Source: Cellvibrionales bacterium UBA4451
GTDB taxonomy: Bacteria; Pseudomonadota; Gammaproteobacteria; Pseudomonadales; Porticoccaceae
DNA: 64,000 bases
Reading direction: 5' to 3'
Assembly (NCBI GenBank): GCA_002390285.1
Contig: DGPB01000010.1
Location: 71,620-135,619, forward strand
Position numbers and translations under genes: made by a program. The notes beneath the pieces were generated by a model. The model was not told where the DNA came from, made no database searches, and saw only the letters and a program-made list of their open reading frames with translations. Shown here in pieces: positions 30,878-39,761 of this stretch (position 1 is the first letter of the stretch; each line of letters opens with the position of its first letter).

Positions 30878-32914
30878 CTAGGTAACCCTTTGCCCTGGTT
30901 TTGCGCCACTATCGGGAGACAGCAGATAAATACCTTCGCTGTCTCCCGAAGCCAGTACCATACCTTCAGATAGGCCAAAACGCATTTTTCGAGGCGCCAA
31001 GTTAGCCACCATGACGGTCAAGCGGCCCTCCAGGTCTTCCGGTTGGTAGGAGGATTTGATACCAGAAAATACATTGCGAGTTTCGCCGCCGATATCCAGG
31101 GTCAGCTGCAATAGCTTATCGGCGCCGTCCACATGCGTGGCCTTGGTGATAAGGGCTACTCGCAGATCCACCTTGATGAAATCGTCAAAACCAATTTCAT
31201 CTGCGAGTGGTTCATCGGCTAAAGGGCCGGTAATCGGTTTCGTTGAGGCTTCCGCCACTGCTTCTTTACTTGCCTCTAACATGGCGTCTACCTTGTCTTG
31301 TTCAACGCGCTGCATCAGCGGTTTAAACTTATTAATGTGGTGGTCCTTCAGGGGCCGTAATTCACTGTCCCAGCTGAGGTTGTCATTTAGGAACGCTTCC
31401 GATTCCATCGCCATGGCGGGGAGTATCGGTTTCAAGTAAACCATTAGAGCCCTGAACAGGTTGATGCCCAAGGAGCAAATATCCAATACGTCCTGTTCTC
31501 GACCGGGTTCTTTGCTCAGTTTCCAGGGTTCCTTCGCTGCAATGTACTCATTGGCTGCATCTGCTAGCGCCATGATTTCCCGAACAGCTTTACTAAACTC
31601 ACGGTTTTCATAGTGGTTGGCGATACTGTCAGCAGCCCCTGCAACTTGCTGCCAAAGCGCCTCGTCAGCAACGGTATTGGATAGCACGCCGTTGTTGCCT
31701 TTGGTAATGAATTTGGCGCAACGACTGGCAATATTAACCACTTTGCCTACGAGATCGCTGTTAACCCGTTGAATAAAATCATCCAAATTTAGGTCAAGGT
31801 CATCAACGCCCGAGGACAGCTTGGCGGCAAAGTAGTAGCGCAGGTATTCCGGGTTAAGGTTGTCCAGATAGCTGCGGGCATTAATGAAGGTGCCTCGAGA
31901 TTTCGACATCTTCTTGCCATTGACCGTCAGGAAGCCGTGTACGCAGACCCGTGTGGGTGTACGGAAATTAGCACTGGTGAGCATGGCTGGCCAGAACAGT
32001 GCGTGGAAATTGACAATATCTTTGCCGATGAAGTGGTAGAGCTCAGCTTCGGAGTCCTGTTTCCAGAACGCGTCAAACTCAAGCCCCTCTTTTTTCTGGC
32101 ACAGATTTTTGAAACTGGCCATATAGCCAATAGGGGCATCCAGCCAGACGTAGAAGTACTTGCCGGGCGCATCGGGAATTTCAAAACCAAAATAGGGGGC
32201 ATCGCGACTGATGTCCCATTCGTGTAATCCGCTATCCAGCCATTCTCCCAGCTTGTTGGCCACTTCATCCTGCACATGACCGGCACGGGTCCATTCCTTC
32301 AGAAAGTCGGAAAATTCCGGTAACTTGAAGAAGTAATGGGTGGATGCTTTTTCAATGGGTGTCGCACCCGATATGGCTGACTTTGGATTGATCAAATCTG
32401 TAGGTGCGTAAGTGGCTCCGCAGGCTTCACAGTTGTCACCATACTGGTCGTCAGTTTTACATTTTGGGCAGGTGCCTTTGATGTAACGGTCTGCCAAGAA
32501 CAGATTTTTTTCCGGATCAAATGCCTGAGTGATTTCTCTGGTAGCGATATGACCGTTTTCGCGCAGACGGTTGTAGATGAGCGACGACATTTCCCTGTTC
32601 TCATCAGTGTGAGTAGAGTGATAGTTGTCAAATTCAATCAGAAAATCGCCGAAATCAGCTTCATGTTCTGCTCTCACCTGAGCAATTAGTTCTTCAGGCG
32701 TAATGCCACGCTGTTCCGCCTTCAACATAATCGCCGTACCATGCGCATCGTCGGCGCAGACGTAGTAACATTCGTGACCGCGCATTTTTTGAAAGCGCGC
32801 CCAAATATCAGTTTGGATATACTCCACTAGATGGCCGAGATGGATCGAACCATTGGCATAGGGCAGTGCGCTGGTAACAAGAATTTTTCGACGTTGGGAC
32901 ATGCGTTCTGTCAT
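30878..32914 (-). CDS. metG: Methionyl-tRNA synthetase
   Basis: A 678-residue class I synthetase charging tRNA-Met. The HIGH-type motif is ALPYANGSIHLGHL near residue 20, the zinc knuckle CPKCKTDDQYGDNCEAC near 145, and KMSKS is in NGKKMSKSRGTF near 335. The C-terminal EMAP/tRNA-binding domain (IKVDLRVALITKATHVDGADK) is the dimerising type found in E. coli MetG. It is transcribed divergently from the Mrp-type gene across a 91-base gap. Two in-frame ATGs four codons apart lack clear ribosome binding sites; the first is used. Confidence 0.96.
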   Translation of the reverse strand: MTERMSQRRKILVTSALPYANGSIHLGHLVEYIQTDIWARFQKMRGHECYYVCADDAHGTAIMLKAEQRGITPEELIAQVRAEHEADFGDFLIEFDNYHSTHTDENREMSSLIYNRLRENGHIATREITQAFDPEKNLFLADRYIKGTCPKCKTDDQYGDNCEACGATYAPTDLINPKSAISGATPIEKASTHYFFKLPEFSDFLKEWTRAGHVQDEVANKLGEWLDSGLHEWDISRDAPYFGFEIPDAPGKYFYVWLDAPIGYMASFKNLCQKKEGLEFDAFWKQDSEAELYHFIGKDIVNFHALFWPAMLTSANFRTPTRVCVHGFLTVNGKKMSKSRGTFINARSYLDNLNPEYLRYYFAAKLSSGVDDLDLNLDDFIQRVNSDLVGKVVNIASRCAKFITKGNNGVLSNTVADEALWQQVAGAADSIANHYENREFSKAVREIMALADAANEYIAAKEPWKLSKEPGREQDVLDICSLGINLFRALMVYLKPILPAMAMESEAFLNDNLSWDSELRPLKDHHINKFKPLMQRVEQDKVDAMLEASKEAVAEASTKPITGPLADEPLADEIGFDDFIKVDLRVALITKATHVDGADKLLQLTLDIGGETRNVFSGIKSSYQPEDLEGRLTVMVANLAPRKMRFGLSEGMVLASGDSEGIYLLSPDSGAKPGQRVT

Positions 32915-33005
32915 GATTGTAGACTGCTATGATTTGGCATTTATAAAGGGGCGCAACTATAACGGTTTTCCCTTGGTTTTTCATTAGTTTGTACGAGGAT
33001 GAGTG

Positions 33006-33833
33006 ATGGCTGACGCACCAGTTCAAGATGGTCTTAAAGACGTGAAACATATTATTGCAGTCGCTTCCGGCAAGGGCGGAGTGGGCAAGTCAACGACAGC
33101 GGTTAATTTAGCGCTGGCGCTGGCTGCCGATGGGAGCAGGGTAGGGATTGTAGATGCGGATATCTATGGCCCCAGTTTGCCAATGATGTTGGGTGTTGCC
33201 GAGGGCACTCGCCCCGACGTAGTTGATGAACAATATTTTGTTCCTGTTGAAGCCCACGGTATTAAATCTATGTCGATGGGCTACCTGGTCACGGAGCAGA
33301 CACCTATGGTTTGGCGCGGGCCCATGGCCAGTGGTGCTCTACTGCAAATTCTCACTCAGACTCAGTGGGGCGAGCTCGATTATATGGTAGTGGATATGCC
33401 TCCCGGTACGGGGGATATTCAGCTGACACTGGCTCAAAAAGCGCAGTTAGCGGGTGCAGTGATTGTGACAACACCTCAGGATATTGCGCTGTTGGATGCA
33501 CGTAAGGCTATTGAGATGTTCAATAAAGTGAACATTCCCGTGTTAGGTCTCGTGGAAAATATGGCGGTTCACCTTTGTCGTCAGTGTGGGCATGAAGAAC
33601 ATATCTTTGGGGAGGGAGGCGGTCAGCTTGTGGCCTCTGAGTATGGTACAGAGGTACTTGGTTCTCTACCGCTATCACTGGATATTCGAGAGCAAACCGA
33701 TGCGGGTACGCCGTCAGTTATCGCTGACCCTGAAGGTGTTGCTGCCCAGTATTACCAGAAAATTGCCACACAAGTGATGACGAGGCTGGCAGCAACACCA
33801 TCTGCCAGTGGTCCAGAAATTATCATTGAATAA
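33006..33833 (+). CDS. apbC: Mrp/ApbC-type iron-sulfur cluster carrier ATPase (no DUF59 domain)
   Basis: A 275-residue P-loop ATPase of the Mrp/NBP35 family that carries Fe-S clusters to target proteins. The deviant Walker A is ASGKGGVGKSTTAVNLA near residue 22, and a CxxC for cluster binding is in HLCRQCGHEEHIFG near residue 194. The usual N-terminal DUF59 domain of E. coli Mrp (about 90 residues) is absent; the protein begins almost directly with the ATPase domain. AGGA lies six bases before the ATG. The metG-mrp divergent pair is common in Gammaproteobacteria. Confidence 0.93.
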   Translation: MADAPVQDGLKDVKHIIAVASGKGGVGKSTTAVNLALALAADGSRVGIVDADIYGPSLPMMLGVAEGTRPDVVDEQYFVPVEAHGIKSMSMGYLVTEQTPMVWRGPMASGALLQILTQTQWGELDYMVVDMPPGTGDIQLTLAQKAQLAGAVIVTTPQDIALLDARKAIEMFNKVNIPVLGLVENMAVHLCRQCGHEEHIFGEGGGQLVASEYGTEVLGSLPLSLDIREQTDAGTPSVIADPEGVAAQYYQKIATQVMTRLAATPSASGPEIIIE

Positions 33834-33932
33834 TACCTGCCATCATACTGATCGGAGGAGCTTTGATGCGTCCTTTCAAACGGGTATGATGGCCAACTTT
33901 TATTGTCGAACGGTTTTGGGAAATTACGAACT

Positions 33933-34505
33933 ATGAGCATTAAGTCCGATAAGTGGATTACCCGTATGTCACAGGAACACCATATGATTGAGCCGTTCCA
34001 GGGAAGGCAGGTTCGTCAGCCGGATCCCAATGGTGAGAAGGTGATTTCCTATGGGGTTTCCAGCTACGGTTACGATGTTCGCTGTGCCGATGAGTTCAAG
34101 ATTTTTACTAACATTCACTCCAAGACTGTGGATCCAAAACACTTCGACACAGATGCATTTGTTGATATTAAGGGCGATTACTGCATTATCCCACCTAACT
34201 CCTTTGCACTCGCTCGCACCATTGAGTATTTCCGTATTCCTCGTAATGTATTGACGATTTGCCTGGGTAAATCCACCTATGCTCGCTGCGGCATTATTGT
34301 TAACGTCACCCCGCTAGAGCCCGAGTGGGAAGGTCACGTTACTCTGGAGTTTTCCAACACCACCAGCCTTCCGGCGAAGATTTATGCCAATGAAGGTGTC
34401 GCTCAGATGCTGTTTTTTGAGTCTGACGAAGTGTGTGAAGTGTCCTATGCCGATCGGGGTGGTAAGTATCAAGGCCAGACTGGCGTCACCCTACCCAAAG
34501 CCTAA
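33933..34505 (+). CDS. dcd: dCTP deaminase
   Basis: A 190-residue enzyme deaminating dCTP to dUTP, which feeds dTTP synthesis. The N-terminus MSIKSDKWITRMSQEHHMIEPF and the body (SYGVSSYGYDVRCADEF, GKSTYARCGIIVNVTPLEPEWEGH) match the Pseudomonas-type enzyme almost throughout, including the catalytic Glu region. A TTG ten codons upstream is in frame but the ATG start fits the family. It follows the Mrp-type gene after about 100 bases. Confidence 0.96.
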   Translation: MSIKSDKWITRMSQEHHMIEPFQGRQVRQPDPNGEKVISYGVSSYGYDVRCADEFKIFTNIHSKTVDPKHFDTDAFVDIKGDYCIIPPNSFALARTIEYFRIPRNVLTICLGKSTYARCGIIVNVTPLEPEWEGHVTLEFSNTTSLPAKIYANEGVAQMLFFESDEVCEVSYADRGGKYQGQTGVTLPKA

Positions 34506-34517
34506 GTTTTTTCTGAT

Positions 34518-34895
34518 TTATAGCCCCATACTTGCAGAATGGCTTAGGGCTACTGCAAAAATATAACTAAAGGTTGCCACAGCCAATAGGCTGAATAGCA
34601 TACGCGTGCCTGTGGTTTTTCCTCTCTTGATAGCAATAGTTCCTGTGGCAATATAAACCAGCAAGGCAAAAAACTTGGCGGTTAACCAGTGGTCTGAAAA
34701 GGGATATTGGCCCGAGTAAACCATCAGATAAACAGCGCAACCTAGCAGTAACGTGTCATTGATGTGTGGCGCAATTTTTGCCCACCGTTGCTGTAGTTGA
34801 GGTGCTTCTGTCACTGACCAGAAAGCGCGAAGTACAAATAGGCTGATACTGATAAGGGCAAAGCTGATATGGGCTTGTTTCATCAAAAGGTACAT
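34518..34895 (-). CDS. SirB2-like small membrane protein
   Basis: A 125-residue protein with four hydrophobic segments. Features of the SirB2 family are KQAHISFALISISLFVLRAFW at the start, IAPHINDTLLL in the middle and WLTAKFFALLVYIATG. The molecular function of the family is unknown. Its 3' end converges on dcd with only 12 bases between the stops. Confidence 0.83.
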   Translation of the reverse strand: MYLLMKQAHISFALISISLFVLRAFWSVTEAPQLQQRWAKIAPHINDTLLLGCAVYLMVYSGQYPFSDHWLTAKFFALLVYIATGTIAIKRGKTTGTRMLFSLLAVATFSYIFAVALSHSASMGL

Positions 34896-34920
34896 AGAGG
34901 TTCTTATTGTTAGTTATGGT

Positions 34921-34944
34921 GTAAAACTGGTTTTAACCAGTTAA
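34921..34944 (-). terminator. Hairpin downstream of the DUF3014 gene
   Basis: AACTGGTT-TT-AACCAGTT is a perfect eight-base-pair inverted repeat. Read on the reverse strand it is followed by TTTT, so it fits a weak intrinsic terminator of the reverse-strand gene to its right. Confidence 0.45.
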
Positions 34945-34976
34945 TAGTTGGTTTTTGTGTGTCGTTTCGGTTCGTT

Positions 34977-35828
34977 CTATCCACGCTTTCTATTCAGCAG
35001 TGATGCTCTAAGCTCACTCGCTTTTTTCTGAATTTTTTGTGTATGTTCTGGCCCCATTCTCAACAATTGTTTTTGAATCGGCGGTAGTGCTTCAAGCCTT
35101 GAATCTGCATATTGGTAATGCACTGATTCCTGCGTCAATGCTACCGGAGTAACCGGAATGGGTGTGGAAAGGATTTGGTCCAAGGCGGCAATGATCGCGT
35201 TATCCAGGTCTTCTGGTGGATAGCCTAGCTCTCCATAAGCTTGCTCTAGAAGCGGACGAAACTGATGGAATAATTCAACCAGCTTGTTGCTATCAATGGC
35301 GTTAAGCGTATCCGTGAGGTAGTTGTAGCGTTGATAGTTGACAGGATCGACCCAGAGCTTCCCTTCTTTTTTTGTGGCGATAAATTTGCCCTTTGGCGAG
35401 GGGGCATTGATCATTTTTTGTAGTAGTACACCCCGGCTCAGACCGTCGATCAGGGTAATACTACGACGAATGAGATGATCTGTATGGAACCACTTTTCTA
35501 GCGTCCCCGCTGGTGTCAGTGAGTTCAGTCTTAGTCTGGTTTCAATGTCACTGTCGTCCAGTGTAGGCAGAATGAGTGGCTGCTCAATGGGTTCGGGTTG
35601 TTGGGGAATGTCTTCTACGGGTGCTGACGCCGGGTGCGTGATCAGTTTAGGCTCTTCAATAGCCAGTATTTCTGGTTGTATTTCCACGGGTTTTTGTAGG
35701 GTGTCTGGCATCAAGACAAAATAGACCAGACCCGCCAAAATACAGAGGCCAATTGCCAAGATGATCCATTTTCCGGAAGCGCTTGTTGAGGCAGACCGTT
35801 CTGGGCGCTCGTCAGGTGAGATTTGCAT
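34977..35828 (-). CDS. DUF3014 family protein, membrane-anchored
   Basis: A 283-residue protein with one N-terminal transmembrane segment (KWIILAIGLCILAGLVYFVLM), then a Pro/Glu-rich stretch (about residues 45-90) and a helical domain containing GLSRGVLLQKMINAPSPKGKF and YPPEDLDNAIIAALDQIL. This layout matches DUF3014 proteins of pseudomonads; function unknown. It lies 41 bases after the DUF3108 gene and is probably in the same transcript. Confidence 0.8.
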   Translation of the reverse strand: MQISPDERPERSASTSASGKWIILAIGLCILAGLVYFVLMPDTLQKPVEIQPEILAIEEPKLITHPASAPVEDIPQQPEPIEQPLILPTLDDSDIETRLRLNSLTPAGTLEKWFHTDHLIRRSITLIDGLSRGVLLQKMINAPSPKGKFIATKKEGKLWVDPVNYQRYNYLTDTLNAIDSNKLVELFHQFRPLLEQAYGELGYPPEDLDNAIIAALDQILSTPIPVTPVALTQESVHYQYADSRLEALPPIQKQLLRMGPEHTQKIQKKASELRASLLNRKRG

Positions 35829-35869
35829 GATTTAATCCCGTGTTAGTTATTCTTTGTGTCTCACGTTAC

Positions 35870-36646
35870 TTATGAGTTTCCTTTTGACAGTGTAAGGGGT
35901 TGCTTGTTGAGGCTTCCTTCTTGAATAACTATTTTGTAGTCCTCCCCCCCTTCTTCCCTCTGCCATAGTTGTACCAGTAGGTAATTCCATTCAGGAGCAA
36001 ACCAGAACAAGGTCTCCCTGTCATCGTCATCTCGTATTCTGCGCACTTTAAGCGCTTTAATCTTTCCAAGAGGCGTATCGAGCGTTTCCTCGCCCAGTGT
36101 TTCGAACTTGTACTGTTTGAGGCGTCCTCTGCTAATCACTTGATACTGCAGAGGTGAAACCTGATTGATTAGATCCCGCTGTAGTTGTACTTGGTAGGTC
36201 AGGCGATTGAGATAGCCATCTTCCAGTGTTACTTGGCGCTGTTTCTTTTTTGTCTTGTAGTTGGCAACACCGGCTTCTCTGTTATATCTCAGTTTTTCAG
36301 TCTTTTTGATCCCCAGGACATTACGCTTGTACTGATAATTCTGGTCGACGATCCCTCGTTGTTCATCGAGTAAGAACGCCCCTTCTTCCTCAATACTGCT
36401 GAACAGGTTTTTTGCGGTAGTGGTTAACACATAGCCGTTACCGTTCAATTTCAACTGACGTTCGGCACTGATATCCATACCGTTGTACGTGGCAGCATAG
36501 GATAGCGTATAGGGGATTAAGGCCGGGTCGCCGGCGCCATTCTCACCAGCCTGAGCTGTCCCAAGGAAGCAGAGTAGCGTGATAGTGCCGAGGATAAATG
36601 TGGTTGTTCCTCGATGGAGAGAAGTTGGATGAACGCTTATGTGCAT
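35870..36646 (-). CDS. DUF3108 family exported protein
   Basis: A 258-residue protein with a signal peptide (TTFILGTITLLCFLGTAQA). The mature part is beta-rich, with YTLSYAATYNGMDISAERQLKL, TPLGKIKALKVRRIRDDDDRETLFWFAPEW and YLLVQLWQREEGGEDYKI, typical of DUF3108. The family is periplasmic or outer-membrane-linked with unknown function. It lies downstream of purMN on the same strand, as in pseudomonads. Confidence 0.83.
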   Translation of the reverse strand: MHISVHPTSLHRGTTTFILGTITLLCFLGTAQAGENGAGDPALIPYTLSYAATYNGMDISAERQLKLNGNGYVLTTTAKNLFSSIEEEGAFLLDEQRGIVDQNYQYKRNVLGIKKTEKLRYNREAGVANYKTKKKQRQVTLEDGYLNRLTYQVQLQRDLINQVSPLQYQVISRGRLKQYKFETLGEETLDTPLGKIKALKVRRIRDDDDRETLFWFAPEWNYLLVQLWQREEGGEDYKIVIQEGSLNKQPLTLSKGNS

Positions 36647-36702
36647 GAAGGGTTCCAGTTTTCCTGATCCGGTTAAGACTGCTGTTAGATGCAGTTTAGC
36701 GC

Positions 36703-37374
36703 TTATTGTTCAGTGATTGCAGTCGAGAACAAAAATCCGGTTTTTTGTAGAGCGTTACCATTGAGTTGTGGCACACCATTTTCCAGGGTTAGTCTGCCTT
36801 CACAAAACCAATGGGCCGCTAAAGGGTAAATCTGATGTTCTTGTACCAGAACCCGACTTGCCAGAAGATCAGCAGTATCATCACCCATGATGGGCACCTC
36901 AGCCTGGACTATGGCTGGCCCACCATCCAAATCACTGGTGACAAAGTGAACAGTGGCACCCCCTTTTTTATCTCCGGCATCGATGGCGCGTTGATGAGTG
37001 TGGAGTCCAGGGTATTTAGGTAGAAGCGAGGGATGGATGTTCATGATGTGTCCGGCAAAGCGGCTCACAAAATCAGGGGTGAGAATTCGCATAAATCCAG
37101 CCAAGATGACCAGGTCGGGTTGGTAGCTGGAAACGCGTTCACCCAGCTCAGCGTCAAAGTGTTCTCTGCTGGGAAACGCGCGGTGGTCAAGAACTTCATT
37201 GGAAATGCCCGCATCTTGAGCTCGCTGTAACCCTAAAACGTCAGCTTTGTTACTGATAACCCCAACAATATCTGCATTGAGGTTGCCGTCCTTAGAGGCA
37301 TCGATGAAGGCTTGTAAATTACTGCCACTACCTGAAATCAGTACAACTAACCGTGATCGCTTACCTGATGTCAT
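36703..37374 (-). CDS. purN: Phosphoribosylglycinamide formyltransferase PurN
   Basis: A 223-residue enzyme that formylates glycinamide ribonucleotide with 10-formyl-tetrahydrofolate, the third step of purine synthesis. The phosphate-binding loop is ISGSGSNLQAFIDA at the start; catalytic Asn and His lie in HIMNIHPSLLPKYPG, and the Asp in HFVTSDLDGGP. Its start codon lies three bases after the purM stop, so the two are one operon. Confidence 0.95.
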   Translation of the reverse strand: MTSGKRSRLVVLISGSGSNLQAFIDASKDGNLNADIVGVISNKADVLGLQRAQDAGISNEVLDHRAFPSREHFDAELGERVSSYQPDLVILAGFMRILTPDFVSRFAGHIMNIHPSLLPKYPGLHTHQRAIDAGDKKGGATVHFVTSDLDGGPAIVQAEVPIMGDDTADLLASRVLVQEHQIYPLAAHWFCEGRLTLENGVPQLNGNALQKTGFLFSTAITEQ

Positions 37375-37377
37375 TGG

Positions 37378-38433
37378 TTATAGCCCTTGCAATTCAACCC
37401 GTTCTTCACCCGGCTCGGCGTGGGCAATGGAGCCGATGATAAAGGCATCTTCACCCGCTGCATGTAGCGTGTCGATGGCATTATCGGCCGCTTCACTGGG
37501 GACGCAAACGACCATGCCCACACCACAATTGAAGGTGCGATACATTTCTATTGGATCAATATTGCCGTTGCTTTGGAGCCAATCAAAGATAGCGGGACGC
37601 TGCCAGCTGTTAATATCAATAATGGCTTTGGCGCTCTCGGGTAACACACGAGGAATATTTTCCAGTAGACCACCGCCAGTAATATGGGAAATAGCATGGA
37701 CGGGTACATGGGCATGATCCACCAGTGCCAAAATTGAGTTCACATAGATGCGGGTGGGAGTGAGTAGCGCCTCTCCCAAGGGTTTTCCATCAATGAGGTC
37801 ATTGTGAATGTCGGCATTAGATACATCGATAACTTTGCGGATCAGTGAGTAGCCATTGGAGTGTGGCCCACTGGCAGCAAGTCCGATTAGGGTGTCTCCC
37901 ACATGTACACCACTGCCATCAATAATATTAGCTTTTTCTACAATGCCTACGCAGAAACCGGCGAGATCATAATCTTCGCCTTCATACATACCGGGCATTT
38001 CAGCGGTTTCGCCGCCGACCAACGAGCATCCAGCCTGAGCACAGCCCTCGCCAATGCCCGCTACAACCGAGGCGGCGATGTCTACGTTTAGCTTTCCTGT
38101 CGCATAGTAGTCGAGAAAAAATAGCGGCTCGGCACCACAGACCACGAGGTCGTTGACGCACATGGCCACGAGGTCAATACCAATCGTGTCATGCAGGCCC
38201 AGATCCATGGCGAGCTTTAGCTTAGTGCCTACGCCATCTGTGCCAGATGCCAGAACGGGTTCATTGTAACCACTGGGTAGGCTGAACAGGGCACCGAAAC
38301 CACCTAGTCCGGCTAACACTTCAGGTCGCCTTGTCTTCTTGGCAACGTGTTTGATACGTTCCACGAGTGCATTGCCTGCATCAATATCGACACCGGCATC
38401 TTTGTAGCTGAGGGGTGGCTGTTGGTCGCTCAT
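37378..38433 (-). CDS. purM: Phosphoribosylaminoimidazole synthetase PurM
   Basis: A 351-residue ATP-dependent cyclo-ligase making aminoimidazole ribonucleotide. The N-terminus reads LSYKDAGVDIDAGNALVERI, followed by SGTDGVGTKLKLAMDL, LVGGETAEMPGMY and GPHSNGYSLIRKV, all strongly conserved. The start used agrees with E. coli PurM and has AGG upstream; an ATG 12 codons earlier is unlikely. It is divergent from the DUF2066 gene. Confidence 0.95.
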   Translation of the reverse strand: MSDQQPPLSYKDAGVDIDAGNALVERIKHVAKKTRRPEVLAGLGGFGALFSLPSGYNEPVLASGTDGVGTKLKLAMDLGLHDTIGIDLVAMCVNDLVVCGAEPLFFLDYYATGKLNVDIAASVVAGIGEGCAQAGCSLVGGETAEMPGMYEGEDYDLAGFCVGIVEKANIIDGSGVHVGDTLIGLAASGPHSNGYSLIRKVIDVSNADIHNDLIDGKPLGEALLTPTRIYVNSILALVDHAHVPVHAISHITGGGLLENIPRVLPESAKAIIDINSWQRPAIFDWLQSNGNIDPIEMYRTFNCGVGMVVCVPSEAADNAIDTLHAAGEDAFIIGSIAHAEPGEERVELQGL

Positions 38434-38564
38434 ACGTTGCCTTATCGTTATCTTGTGGTTGTCTAGCAATGGGGATTATCAAAAGAGCGGGTATTTTATA
38501 TGAAAAGCCAAGAACTGGCAGTCAGATAATGGGTCTATTTACCCTCTGCTGTTACAATCGCGCC

Positions 38565-39761
38565 ATGAAAAACCGCCCTATTGCTAAAAATACTCTGATT
38601 GCACTGATTATCCTCAGTTTATTTTCCCTGCCGGTGTTTGCCGAGTCGGTGACAAATCTCTATAAAACAGTGGTGCCGGTCTCTGGTCAGGGGAGTGGAG
38701 AGCGCTTGCGTGCCATGAGAGTTGGTTTGGGTAAGGTGTTGGTCAAAGTGACAGGCAATAGCCAGGTACTATCGAAGGTCAATGGAGCGGATGCGTTCTC
38801 TAATGCCGAGCGTTATGTGACAGAGTACGGCTACATCAGTTATCAAAATCTATTGGCTGATGGGACATCTTCATCACCAGGCATAGCGATGAGCCTAAGT
38901 TTTGATGAATCATCCATTAACCGTTTGTTGCGGCAGTATCAATTGCAGATATGGCCATCAGATAGGCCCGGGTTGTTGGTGTGGATTGTTATTGATGATC
39001 CCGTGAGGGGTAAAAGGTTTGTGTCGGATGAGACCATGCCTAATACAGTGGCCGCCTTGCAAGAATTGATGGATGATCGTGGTGCACCGTTGGTCCTACC
39101 ACTATTGGATTTGCAAGACCGACAGGCCGTCTCTGAAGATGATGTCTGGAATTTTAATCAGGTACGGTTGGCTGATGCGAGCAAGCGGTACAATACTCAG
39201 GCTTGGTTAGCGTTGCGCTTATATCAGAGTGCCACTGGACACTGGCGAGGCGCGCGCATGCTGAACTTGAATGGCGATGGCAATTTAACAAGCTTGGTCG
39301 CCAGTAATGTGTCTGAACTGATGGGTAAAGTTGTGCCTGAGGCGATAGACAGTTTGGCCAGTCAGTATGCCTATGTGGCGAATGCGGTAGATGAAGAACT
39401 GTTTATTCAGATTGAAAATATTAATGACTATCAAGCGTTTAGTCAGGCGACGACGTATATTGCTTCACTGGAAGTTGTTCACCGGTTAACAGTGGATTAC
39501 GTGGATGCTGACCGGTTGGGCCTTCGGCTTTTCGTTGAAGGAGAGGTGCCCCTGTTGCTGGATACCCTGCGTAGAGATAAGCGTATGGCTGAGCTAGTCA
39601 ATACCAGTATTCCTGCTTCAGAAACGAGCAGCCCTGAGCATGGAACGAGCAGCCCTGAGCTTGAGATAAGTAGCCCTGAGCTTGAATCCGTTGCGCCTTC
39701 TGTTGCAACCAGTACGTCTTCTACTATTAGTCGTCATCGCTTTCGCTGGGGAGGGCAGTAG
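38565..39761 (+). CDS. DUF2066 family exported protein with Ser-Pro-Glu repeat tail
   Basis: A 398-residue exported protein with signal sequence (NTLIALIILSLFSLPVFA) followed by LYKTVVPVSGQGSGERLRAMRVGLGKVLVKVTGN, characteristic of DUF2066. Function unknown; its position between purM and hda is widely conserved. The C-terminal tail holds three copies of a seven-residue SSPE-type repeat encoded by 21-bp DNA repeats. No strong ribosome binding site is seen before this ATG; another ATG lies 12 codons upstream. The stop overlaps the hda start by one base. Confidence 0.82.
   Translation: MKNRPIAKNTLIALIILSLFSLPVFAESVTNLYKTVVPVSGQGSGERLRAMRVGLGKVLVKVTGNSQVLSKVNGADAFSNAERYVTEYGYISYQNLLADGTSSSPGIAMSLSFDESSINRLLRQYQLQIWPSDRPGLLVWIVIDDPVRGKRFVSDETMPNTVAALQELMDDRGAPLVLPLLDLQDRQAVSEDDVWNFNQVRLADASKRYNTQAWLALRLYQSATGHWRGARMLNLNGDGNLTSLVASNVSELMGKVVPEAIDSLASQYAYVANAVDEELFIQIENINDYQAFSQATTYIASLEVVHRLTVDYVDADRLGLRLFVEGEVPLLLDTLRRDKRMAELVNTSIPASETSSPEHGTSSPELEISSPELESVAPSVATSTSSTISRHRFRWGGQ
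39621..39683 (+). repeat. In-frame 21-bp tandem repeat in the DUF2066 gene
   Basis: Three contiguous 21-base units encode ETSSPEH, GTSSPEL and EISSPEL near the C-terminus. The first two differ at few positions. Copy number could vary between strains without breaking the frame. Confidence 0.85.

Noticed and set aside
33903..33932. Longer dcd with a TTG start
   Set aside because: The ATG ten codons in begins exactly where other dCTP deaminases begin.
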